Origin: Metopolophium dirhodum
Lineage: Eukaryota; Arthropoda; Insecta; Hemiptera; Aphididae
Direction: 5' to 3'
Length of the DNA stretch: 64,000 nt
NCBI RefSeq assembly: GCF_019925205.1
Contig: NC_083564.1
Span: 31,534,447 to 31,598,446 of the forward strand
Shown here: in pieces, positions 55,530-64,000 of the stretch
Layout of the letters: each line of letters begins with the position of its first letter
Position numbering within the stretch: position 1 is the first letter of the stretch
Notes under the pieces: model-generated
The model's input: the letters and a program-made list of their open reading frames with translations, nothing else
Database searches by the model: none
What the model was told of the DNA's origin: nothing
Translations under genes and position numbers: made by a program

Positions 55530-55722
55530 TTTTTCTGAAAATTTTCAATTTTTACATCTTATAAAAGTACAAATTTAGATTCAATTTTCTGTCAGAACTA
55601 TCCAGTATCCATGAAATTAAAAATCGTTTGAAGTAGTTAAATCTGTACACGGACAAAAATTAAAAAAAAAAATTAAAACACATTGTAACAATATCCATTC
55701 ATCGCTCCATTCAGAATCTAAA
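55530..55722 (-). repeat. Dispersed repeat, copy C (reverse)
   Basis: On the minus strand it reads AGATTCTGAATGGAGCGATG then ATTGTTACAATGTGTT and a long T run, and continues with DNA rich in GAAAATTTTC words. It ends about 300 bases before the Tk coding exon. Confidence 0.5.
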
Positions 55723-56031
55723 AGGTCTAGGGGGCATCTATCTACATCATCTCCCCTGACCACTATAACTACGACACTGCCATCATGGACCACAGTTATA
55801 TTATCATTATGCAACCACTAAAATTATTAATTTATTATTCTTATTGTACCTACTTTTGTTATTAATTATGCGTATTACCCAGTCTGTTTGAATTTTTGTA
55901 TAGAAAAATATATATTTATAAGTTACTTTAATGCAGTTTCATATAGCTTAGTTTTTTAAAAATAAAATGTTATCATAATGATAAGTTTTTGTTCTATTTT
56001 CGGTGCGCAGGCGTGCAGCAGAGCCCGATAA

Positions 56032-58692
56032 ATGCCACACAAAATCAACGTGGGCCTCGTGGCGCTGGCGGCTGCTCTGGCGGCGGCCGTGTTAGCCGAC
56101 CCGTCGGTGGACCGGCGGGCCAGCATGGGGTTCATGGGCATGCGGGGCAAGAAAGACCGCGACCAGGGCGGTGGAGGCAGCGGCGGCGACGAGACTTCCG
56201 CAGCGGTCGACCTGGACAAGCGGACCATGGTGTTCCGGCGCCCGATGTTCGACGGCGGCAGCAGGCCCGCGGTGTTCGGCGGTGGTTCGGCGGAGGGCTT
56301 CAAGCGGGCCAGCATGGGGTTCATGGGCATGCGCGGCAAGAAGGACTACTACAACAACAACAAGGGCTCGGCGGCCGGGTTCTTCGGCATGCGCGGCAAG
56401 AAGGTTCCGTCCGCGGACGCGTTCTACGGCGTCCGCGGCAAGAAGTGGCCGGACCACGAGAACGCCGTCGACGCGGACGTCCAATTGTCCCCGATATATA
56501 TCCTGTACAGGATCATCGACGAACTGAAGTCGGAACTCTCGGATCGGGGTGAGCGTTTTATTTTTGTAATAACAATAGTATTTAATTACCCACATCCAAA
56601 GATATTTGGTACATGTTAAACAAAATGTTTGGTAAATGTTTAGATTACATGCAATATAATATATTATTATATATGACTACAATATTGATCTACAACTCTA
56701 TTCACTCAAGCAGTCAAGCCTATAGCTGTGGTGTGAGTAGGGTTCAGACAGAAAAAGAAAAAAACTAAAAATAATCATACAATAAAACTAAATTAACAAT
56801 GTTTTTTCAATATTAATTTATATATCACATGATATGCCTAAATACAATATTTTACATACCGAAATCCTTAAATTTTACACTATCAACATATAATGTTAAA
56901 AAATTTAAAATGAGTTTAGCTATTATACTAAAAACAGATAAATTAAATTTTCATCAGACAAATTTTGCAAAAAAACAAACAAACAGCGGATAAACCTCAT
57001 TTGGTTCTCACTTTAGAGATTACAATCCCATTTGAACTCTTATATCTACTAACACGAGTAGGTATTCACTGAGTATTTAATTATTATCCTACGGTGGTGG
57101 TGGTGGCTGCATCGAAAAGTCATGGAAACTACTGGGTAGGTAGTAATACTAATTTTTAAACATTTTACTTACAATTTAATATATTTCGTATTCAATTAGA
57201 ATATGATTTTACATGAGTTTTCCTAACCTAGATAAATACACCATTTCAAGCTAAGTAATTTACAAAGGCTGTTGAACATTTGGACACATTTACCCAAATA
57301 CCAACACGTTTGGTTAGGTTTTGAGTACGAATAAACAACATTTCGACACAAAGAAATATAAAATAAAATATATTATTGGGTGCATAACCATAAATCTACC
57401 TGGAAAACCAGATTTTATATAGGTACGTAATTACATAATTCAAGTACTGTTATCGACTAAGCAACAAAAAACTTCATAGATTTAATACATAATGATCAAC
57501 ATATTTTTAAATTAATGTTGCAAAAAGTTTTTGGGTGACAATAATAACTATAAAATGTCAACCTCTTCGTGGTGTCTCCTGGGTAACGCTAATAGGCTCT
57601 AAAAAGTAAAATAGTAGAAAAATGGGTTTAAAAAAAAAAAATGTTTTAAAACTTTTACCCAAAAGTAAAATTTAAAAAAAAAATGATGTACCCAAACTTT
57701 GTATTCATTGTTTGTGTCTAGGAAACATTTGTACCTAAACGTGAGAAACCAATCGTATTCTCCCTATTCCAGATAAAATATTCTTATGTACCCAGATTTG
57801 AAAGGTTAGAAAAAGCTGGTAGGTAGGTACAGCTGTGAAGAAATAAACTGATGGCAGAAAGAGAGTTTCAGGGGTTGAAATTGTTAAAAAAAGATACAAC
57901 CATACAATAGAATAATAGCCGAATAAATCCATTCTGATTCTAATTTTCATATTTCGTCAATTTTAGAAAATAAAGTGCATAATTTAAAGTATAGTAATAT
58001 ATTTTAATGTTTTCTAAAATTAATTCATGTTCCTACAATTAATTATAATATAAACAATAATTAACAATAATTATAATAAATAATAATATATTTAAACTTA
58101 ATCTAATCAATAAATATTAAAATAAATCCGAACAACATTAATCATGGTCCACGCGCGACAACAATGCATTTTTAATGACTATTAAATTTACTAAGACGTT
58201 TTTCAATAATTGAATTTTATTTGTATCTACTTATTACATCTTATGATCATTTAACACTGATCAATCATTAGAAGAGTGTGTATATTTATTGAAGTTTATC
58301 AGTCTAGAATCATAGGTGTAATCTTTATAAACTTAAATCATCGCAGGTCTGTCGGGATTTTTCTCTCAACAAACAAATGTTGCTCAGTGTACATAACAAA
58401 ACCAACCAAAGACAAATCTATTAAATACACCCACTTGACACGTGCTGTTCCCGAAATGATATTTGGTTATTTCCTATATAGTTACTCGAATGTAGGTACG
58501 CACTTAAAATCGTACGTGCCTTACATTATCAGCTAACAAATTATGATTAAAAACATATATTATGGTGGTCGGTCGGTTCTATTATAACGCACGAAAATAT
58601 AATAATGTGTCGATTGTATATTATATGCGTTTATTGTTTCAGAGCGAAATTTGGTGGCGGCTAAATTCGACGAAGAAAGAGAAATGCGTTGA
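56032..58692 (+). CDS. Tk: Tachykinin-related peptide preprohormone (join 56032..56548, 58643..58692)
   Basis: Encodes a 188-residue secreted neuropeptide precursor. Residues 1-22 are a signal peptide (basic start, then an Ala/Leu/Val-rich core ending VLA). Processing sites seen are RR 28-29, KK 40-41, KR 63-64, KR 91-92, KK 103-104, KK 123-124 and KK 137-138. Four segments end in G before KK and fit the insect tachykinin pattern FxGxR-amide: ASMGFMGMR twice, GSAAGFFGMR and VPSADAFYGVR. In insects such peptides act on a tachykinin G-protein-coupled receptor in brain and gut; that role is inferred from the family. The start is fixed by an in-frame TAA at 56029-56031 just before the ATG. The exon ends at 56548 before GTGAGC and resumes after TTTCAG at 58643 in phase 1, giving ...SDRERNLVAAKF... 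and a TGA stop. Exon 2 is strikingly GC-rich with G/C-ending codons; the last exon is not. Family assignment is near certain; the splice join is strong but unproven. Confidence 0.95.
56119..56148 (+). other. Tk: Mature TRP-1 (ASMGFMGMR-amide)
   Basis: Residues 30-39 lie between RR and KK; the final Gly39 is the amide donor. Cleavage after RR 28-29 leaves only a five-residue piece (DPSVD) between it and the signal-peptide cut. The C-terminal FMGMR fits FxGxR-amide. Confidence 0.85.
56308..56337 (+). other. Tk: Mature TRP-2 (ASMGFMGMR-amide, same peptide as TRP-1)
   Basis: Residues 93-102 lie between KR and KK and have the same sequence as TRP-1. The DNA is also identical over about 30 bases (GCGGGCCAGCATGGGG onwards), so the cassette was duplicated recently or is being homogenised. 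The 56206-56307 spacer encodes a 27-residue linker between KR 63-64 and KR 91-92, with an internal RR at 69-70; it is not amidated. Confidence 0.85.
56344..56397 (+). other. Tk: Mature TRP-3 (FFGMR-amide, possibly N-extended)
   Basis: Residues 105-122 lie between two KK sites, with Gly122 as amide donor. The segment starts DYYNNNK and ends GSAAGFFGMR. If only dibasic sites are cut, a 17-residue peptide results; if the single Lys111 is also used, the product is GSAAGFFGMR-amide. The Asn run (AAC codons) looks like a small trinucleotide expansion. Confidence 0.8.
56404..56439 (+). other. Tk: Mature TRP-4 (VPSADAFYGVR-amide)
   Basis: Residues 125-136 lie between KK sites, with Gly136 as amide donor. 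FYGVR is the classic insect tachykinin C-terminus, so this is the most canonical of the four. What follows (residues 139-188) is an acidic tail that is not amidated. Confidence 0.85.
56549..58642 (+). other. Tk: Tk intron (phase 1, about 2.1 kb)
   Basis: AT-rich DNA between donor GTGAGC and acceptor TTATTGTTTCAG. If not spliced, the frame reads on to a stop at 56617-56619 (195 residues), and an AATAAA lies at 56781-56786, so an alternative short transcript is possible. A run of GGT/GGC triplets occurs near 57093-57110. I see no other gene inside. Confidence 0.8.
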
Positions 58693-58850
58693 ATTTTAAT
58701 TTATTTTTTTTAATAATATTACCGTAGCACGAAATTAATACCTACTATATAATATTATGAGTTTTGCTATTTAAAATTGTTTAAGATGACTTATTTAGTA
58801 GTTAATGTCTATATGACATAAAATAAACATTTTATTGATTGTATAAAGAA
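58643..58850 (+). other. Tk: Tk terminal exon with 3' UTR
   Basis: Begins right after TTTCAG. It completes the split GAG codon, adds RNLVAAKFDEEREMR and stops at TGA 58690-58692. The remainder is AT-rich 3' UTR up to just beyond the AATAAA at 58822-58827. The exact cleavage point is estimated. The codons here are ordinary for an AT-rich genome, unlike the GC-rich exon before. Confidence 0.75.
58822..58827 (+). terminator. Tk: Poly(A) signal of Tk
   Basis: AATAAA lies 130 bases after the stop codon and is followed by a T-rich stretch (TTTTATTGATTG). It is the first canonical hexamer after the stop. Confidence 0.65.
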
Positions 58851-59311
58851 CTACATAATAACTAATTTGTTTGTCTACATTATATTATTATATTAGATAA
58901 TTATATATTATATTATATTGTTTACGACTATTAATTCCGCGTTTTATTCTGTCCATCTAATTTGTCATCTGAAGGAAAAAACACAAATATTATGAATTAT
59001 TGTGCGGAAAATAAATTCATTGATGTTAGTTACACCCACTCGGCGGATCATTAATCTTTCTTAACATTCTTTTTAACTGGGCACATTATTCAGATATATA
59101 ATATATTAAAATAAAAATATGATCATTAGTCACCACTTCCGACAATTGAACTCGGTACAAATATTGATGGAAACATTTTTTGGCTGAAAATAATAGCCAA
59201 CGATCGTTGCCATAATATTATGGGTTATAGGTACCTATATAATATATTATGTATATTGTATACCTATAAATTATAATATATAATACAAATATACAATGCA
59301 ATCATAGGTAC

Positions 59312-59790
59312 TGTTGCGGACCCATATGCATTTTGTAACGTGGTCGTGGAACCTATTAGCACAGAATGCTATTAGTTATCCAGAGAAGGTTTTCTATTCC
59401 TTATTGATAAGTTTTCCGTAGCTGGGGTTAGAGTACTGTGTGTGAGGTATTTTATCAATAATAAGACACGTTTGGTTTATAGATCTATAATAATTATTAT
59501 ATTAAAAATAATACTTTACTGAACGTAAAGAACGTACTGTACTGAACGTTATAGAATGTAGATGGCTGTTAATAAGAGTGTATATATAGGTGAGTTCGCT
59601 CTGTTAATTGTTTTTTCGAACTAACTGCCCTGTGTCATTTTAATAATAAGTTAAAATGTGTATGGGTGAAAAGTGTTGAGTGTCTATATTTTGTATTGGT
59701 CAATTCTATATAGTGAGTGTTTAATGTATAATGTATATTATATATATATAATACGAAACTCTAAAAATTTTGAAATGTGCTGTTCACGAC
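59312..59790 (+). mobile_element. LTR-like stretch (possible solo LTR)
   Basis: Starts TGTTGCGGACCC and contains TATATATAGGTGAGTTCGCT at 59581-59600, a promoter-like arrangement as in LTRs. No convincing target duplication or matching second LTR was seen, and the end is unclear. Confidence 0.2.
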
Positions 59791-60379
59791 CGGTTTTTTT
59801 TACAGGAAAAGATCAGATATCATTTTTTAATTTACAATAGGTCCACAATCCAGTTGTAGTTTTAAATCAGGAATTGTCATAGATTAAGACATTCACCGGC
59901 TAGATATTCGATCATACATTGTCTTGCTTTTCTTTGATGGAATATTTATTGGTAACGAAAAAAATAATAATTTTAATCCCCCGGCTAACACGAAAAATTA
60001 AAACCAAATAATATATGTAAATAACGCAAACACAAAGTTTCATCAGAAAATAAATATTATTAACTTGCAATATTTATTCAAAAATAAAAATAACGCATTA
60101 ATCCATTTTATATTTGAACTGGATTTAAACAATATAGTGACAAAATATAATTTCAACCCTGGTACTAGAAAACAGAATATTACATTAGCCTATTATGTCT
60201 TTAATTTAGGTGTAGTATTTCATTCTTGTTTTTCCTAGTATTTAATAGGTATATAATACATATATTCAAGGCGGGTAACAGGTGGGTATACAACTAAACA
60301 ATTAAGTTAAATTGACAATAATCAAAAATAACTCTTTAAGTAAAATATTAGTTAAACCGTGAACTGCTAAGTCGTTGAA

Positions 60380-60960
60380 TCGCAGTCTTGTAAAGTAGGT
60401 ACTTGAATAAAAGTATTTAAATTTCAAATACTTTTTAAGTACCTCCTCAAATATGTAATTTAAATGGGTACTTTTGAAAAAAAGTATCTAATCAAAGTAT
60501 TCTAAAGACTTTCTCAAATAATCGATATTTAAAATCAAATACTAATTTTGAAAGCCCTATTTATTTAGTTTATTTGTTTGTATAATATTTTCTATTTTAA
60601 TTTTGATTACTTAAAAGGAAAATAATATTTTAGAATATATGATAATATATTTTTTTACTGCAGTGAATTAAACTCAACCAAAAATTCAATTACTTCGACA
60701 AAAAAGAAAATAGATGAGTATTTAAAAGTTCCACCAAATTATATGGTGTAAAATGCTCTATTAAATTAACGTAAAACATGAAAATCGTTTCAGATATTTA
60801 ATAAAAATTTGAGAGTATTTGAAGGTGTCTCCTTTTTTAAATGTTTTGATTGTTTATACTCGAATACATTTTTCACTGAGTATTCAAATACTTATTTTAA
60901 ATACTTTTTAAAGTAAATATCTATATTCAGATGTAGGTACTTGAATTTTTTTTAAATATT
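60380..60960 (+). mobile_element. AAGTATTT-rich region, probable hAT remnant
   Basis: Many AAGTATTT/AAATACTT words, plus a direct repeat GTAGGTACTTGAAT near 60396 and 60933. An internal + frame at 60662-60751 reads STKKKIDEYLKVPPNYMV then stop, resembling the linker near the N-terminal zinc finger of hAT transposases. A similar AAGTATTT-rich stretch is at 10425-10500. Assignment is tentative. Confidence 0.3.
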
Positions 60961-61259
60961 ATATGGTTATAGTGTTGTACCTAATATAAAGGTGTGCAAT
61001 AAAATTATGACGTTTCTCCTAAATGTTAAACAGTAAATTGAAACGAATAAATTATTAAAATTAAATACGATTATTAATATATTATTATAATGAAGAAGAA
61101 TAAGTTTTCGTCTGAATGAACGATTGTTACAATAACTTATAATACAAAATATATAAAATGCATGTGGTTTAGAATTTATATAAAGGCGGAAGGTGCCATT
61201 TGTTTTTTTTTTAATAGGGATGCCAAATAACACCCTTTCATCCTCAAATGGTAACCCTG

Positions 61260-61920
61260 GATAAGGTCAGTACCCGGTCGGTTTTAGTACCGTATGATAT
61301 AATAATACCGTGGTTGGCGCCACACTAGAGTTTTTGAAAACTAAACATGAAAATATTATGTTTTTAACATATTAGATTAAAAAAATAAATTCGAACAACC
61401 TTACTCATTATATAGTCATTAGCAGAGATCACGGAATTAAAAAAACCTAGAGAAAACAACGTCACAACGCTACGTCACGCGCTTAGAGGTGGCCAGTGAA
61501 TGATGTGCTCAGCAAATGGACATAAATAACTCATCTATCGGTCGGTTTGATGTCAAGATAAGGCCAGGTACACGGTCGGTTTTAGTACCGTATGATATGA
61601 TATGATATACCGTGGTTGGCGCTACACTACAGTTTTTGAAAACTAAACATGAAAATATTATGTTTTTTTATTTTTAACATATTTGATTTCAAACAACCTT
61701 ACTCATTGTACTCATCATAGATTAGATCACAAAAAAAAAAAAACCATTAATCCTTCTACCCAATCGTACGCGTGAATGTACTATTTACATCCATATCGTG
61801 CTAGTAAACAAACCTGCAGAGAATGACGTCACAACGCTACGTCACATCGGTGGCTGCAGTGAATGTTATTGTGCTCAGCAAATCGACATAAACTTATCGA
61901 CCGGTCATGAGTTTGATGTG
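61260..61920 (+). repeat. Tandem duplication of about 300 bp with CRE-like sites
   Basis: Copy 1 is 61260-61556 and copy 2 is 61557-61920. Matching blocks, in order: CGGTCGGTTTTAGTACCGTA, ACCGTGGTTGGCG, TTTTTGAAAACTAAACATGA, CAACCTTACTCATT, ACGTCACAACGCTACGTCAC, GTGCTCAGCAAAT, GGTTTGATGT. Copy 2 carries about 65 extra bases around 61725-61795. Copy 2 has a perfect CRE TGACGTCA (61824-61831); copy 1 has AACGTCAC at the same place. It lies 2.5 kb beyond the Tk poly(A) signal. Confidence 0.8.
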
Positions 61921-62404
61921 GGTAGTACGACATTATTATACCGTAACAGGGTTCACGGTGGTGTCGGATCTCGGTATATAGCGTTGAAGAAATGCATGAC
62001 GTACGGTATAACCATATATTATGGGGAAAAATATCAACAACAATAATTCAATTCACAATAATAATTCATGAACAGAGTGAGCAACGGAGGACTACGTTAA
62101 ATATTATAATAAATAATAATATTATATACGAGGTACCTACGCCGTTTATCGGTAAAAAAGACCAAGGAAAAAAAGAACACGGAAAAAAAGAACAATTTAC
62201 AATTGTTTGGAGAAAACTACATTTTAAAACCAAGAATAATCGTTTTAATTATTTTATTGTAATTGTATAATATTAACCACGTTATACATTATCGATTATT
62301 ATCATTACACCACTGGTTATGATTATTAGTTAAAATTTTTTTATTTTTACCCATTACCCATTAGGTTTAAAATTTACGTATAGAGTAATATAACATAATA
62401 CATA

Positions 62405-62541
62405 CGGTAAAACCTTATAACGGAATCGCTCGGTACCAACTGATATTTCCGTTGTAAAGGAGTTTCCTTATTTTTAGGGAGACTAAAATATACGGGATAT
62501 AAAATATTTAGGACTATTAAAGGACTAAGGAGGTTTTACTG
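62405..62541 (+). mobile_element. pogo/Tigger-type MITE
   Basis: Starts CGGTAAAACCTTATAACGG and ends with the complement of CAGTAAAACCTCC. Both ends are flanked by TA (62403-62404, 62542-62543), the target site of Tc1/mariner/pogo elements. CAGTAAAACCTC termini are typical of pogo/Tigger-like transposons. It is 137 bp with no coding capacity. Confidence 0.65.
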
Positions 62542-62716
62542 TACACCTACTACTACTACTCCTAGGTCAATAGAAGTATATTAATATGTACATTGTAATA
62601 TTTTTGTTGGATTTAAAAATTTCCATTTCAAATTTTTATATTATTAAAAACACGTATTTGATACTTCAGTGACTGTCAATAGACTAAATTTTGTTCACTC
62701 AAATAATAGCATAAAC

Positions 62717-62852
62717 GTATGAAAATGTCTACATAGGGAATTTCCAGTAATAAAAAGTTATTTTACTTTATATTATACCACTAGTTATATTTTATGATAA
62801 AGTATGAAAAGGTCACTGTGATCTCTATATAGGGAATATCCAGTAATAAAAA
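62717..62852 (+). repeat. Short direct repeat pair
   Basis: Unit 1 (62717-62757) and unit 2 (62802-62852) share GTATGAAAA, ATAGGGAATNTCCAGTAATA and AAAA. The spacing is about 90 bases. Probably a local duplication. Confidence 0.65.
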
Positions 62853-62859
62853 TGGTCGT

Positions 62860-64000
62860 ATAAATATGTACATTTGTAATGAAGGTAATTTCTCCTTTTA
62901 TTATATTTAAATTGTATATAATATCCAAAAAATATATTTTAATATAAAATCAATGATTATAAAGTGTGTTGTTTATGTAAAAACTCTTTCAACAAAAGAA
63001 ATAGATGGGTCCCTTTTTCTATTATTAAATACATTATGATATTATATATATATAAACTATTAAATAATTGAAATTAAATATTAAATTATTATTATTAATT
63101 ATAATAATATGTATGAATGTACATTGTACCTATGTATGTATAACGGAGTTTCGTTAGGCAATTCTTATACTTATTAGAGCTTACGAAATGTGCCTATTAG
63201 AAAAAATACGAATTAATACTATAGCCTACCCTACCAATATTTTAACTATACTTTATAAGGCGAAGAAAGCGAGTTAAAAATAAAAATAATAAATTATATA
63301 TTCCAATTTTATATATTGTTATGTATATTATATTATATAGCACATCTATAGGTAAGCAAAAAAAAATTTTTTTCTATATTTAATAATATTATTAGTTTAT
63401 TGATGTGTACAAAATACATAAAAGTAAAATACAAACAATAATATTTAATTGATTATAGTTATATTTAAATTTTTTTACAACAGTGTTTTTCTTGTGAATA
63501 AATTCTGCCGATAACACGTTAATAACGTTTGATATTACTTGTTATTCAATCAGAACACGCGCGACGCGCCTATTATGATATCATGCATACAATAGATAAA
63601 TTTTTTTTGAAAAACATCAGATTTTATCATGAACTGTGAGTTATTCAATCAGTATCATATTGTGAAATAATGAAAATAAATGAATGAAATGTGTTATATT
63701 AGAATCTGCATTACACATTTACAAGTTTACAACACTACATTATGACTACATGATATGATAACGGTGTAATTTGTGTTTAAATCATACTTTTTGTTGAACA
63801 ACATTCGGAAAAACAAAAATCGTGGTAATTGCATTAGACAGGTAGACGACCGGCAACTAAAAAGCAGTGATAAGTCGCCCACCTGTCAACGGCCGCCGCA
63901 TGGTGAAGAAGGGTCGTCTAAATCACGTGTAACGCGCAACAGGTACTTATACTGCTCATATATTATTATAAAAAGCTTATATAATCGTGTTCGGTCTACT
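62860..64000. other. AT-rich DNA with a GC-richer patch at its end
   Basis: 63840-63935 is GC-richer, with TAGACGACC (63843-63851) inverted as GGTCGTCTA (63912-63920), CACCTG and CACGTG E-boxes. The minus strand has a well-placed ATG with a donor-like ACAG|GTGGGC after six codons. It may belong to a neighbouring gene beyond the window. Confidence 0.4.

Larger units (their letters stand above)
52570..56010. other. AT-rich DNA before the Tk coding exon
   Basis: Includes a GC-richer minus-strand open frame (52703-52918, reads TPSSGFGLISSTPVRELK... and ends in a TAA stop), which may be transposon-derived, and the repeats at 54860 and 55530-55722. Probably intron of Tk. Confidence 0.5.
56011..56548 (+). 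other. Tk: Tk exon with main coding part (internal exon)
   Basis: The exon is bounded by a 3' splice site (pyrimidine-rich stretch, then GTGCGCAG at 56003-56010) and a 5' splice site (CGGG|GTGAGC at 56548/56549). Bases 56011-56031 are 5' untranslated and end in TAA in frame with the ATG. This proves that the reading frame does not continue from an upstream coding exon and implies a non-coding first exon elsewhere. All four mature peptides are encoded here. Confidence 0.85.

Noticed and set aside
55956..56595. Long open frames in other frames and on the minus strand over the Tk exon (up to 187 residues)
   Set aside because: They are shadows of the GC-rich tachykinin frame; none has a signal peptide or family features, and the + frame explains all processing sites.
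1..64000. CRISPR arrays, bacterial operons or symbiont DNA
   Set aside because: No regularly spaced repeats, no ribosome-binding sites and no long compact open frames; the sequence is eukaryotic throughout.

Overview
The window looks like nuclear DNA of an aphid (Hemiptera, Aphididae). It is very AT-rich, full of TA/AAT microsatellite-like words and short non-autonomous DNA transposons, and has long gene-free stretches. The palindrome TAGGTACCTA recurs far more often than chance predicts; I associate that word with aphid genomes from general experience, not from a search. Nothing looks bacterial, and I see no rRNA, no CRISPR array and no convincing tRNA.

Only one gene can be supported with confidence: a tachykinin-related peptide (TRP) preprohormone on the + strand. 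Its coding sequence joins 56032..56548 and 58643..58692 and encodes 188 residues. These comprise a signal peptide, four amidated peptides of the FxGxR-amide type cut out at RR, KR and KK sites, and a non-amidated C-terminal tail. An in-frame stop directly before the ATG and a 3' splice site at 56009-56010 show that at least one further 5' non-coding exon lies upstream. Possible first exons are near 33.6 kb and 52.5 kb, so much of 33-56 kb may be first-intron DNA of this gene. The poly(A) signal is at 58822-58827.

Layout: 1-33 kb is AT-rich non-coding DNA with scattered CpG-containing patches (about 6.8-7.5, 13.2-14.2, 16.2-16.9, 24.7-25.0, 28.7-29.6 kb) and DNA-transposon remnants. The range 33.3-34.6 kb is the largest GC-richer block and the best promoter candidate. 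From 34.6 to 56 kb there is AT-rich probable intron with CpG patches at 46.8-47.2 and 51.0-52.2 kb. The tachykinin gene occupies 56.0-58.85 kb. Downstream, 59-64 kb holds an LTR-like stretch, hAT-like and Tigger-like remnants, and a tandem duplication of about 300 bp carrying CRE-like sites.

Mobile DNA: one family of TA-flanked inverted-repeat elements (termini like CAGGGTGATTCACCGAGC) has five recognisable copies. There is also a short hAT-type element with a degraded 8-bp target duplication, a pogo/Tigger-type MITE with intact TA flanks, two long foldback elements, and dispersed repeats. No complete transposase is present. No new multi-gene system was found. The observations most worth following are the tachykinin precursor with its near-identical duplicated peptide cassettes, the CRE-bearing tandem repeat, the unexplained CpG patches, the TAGGTACCTA enrichment, and a possible terminal exon of another gene on the minus strand at about 2.9 kb.
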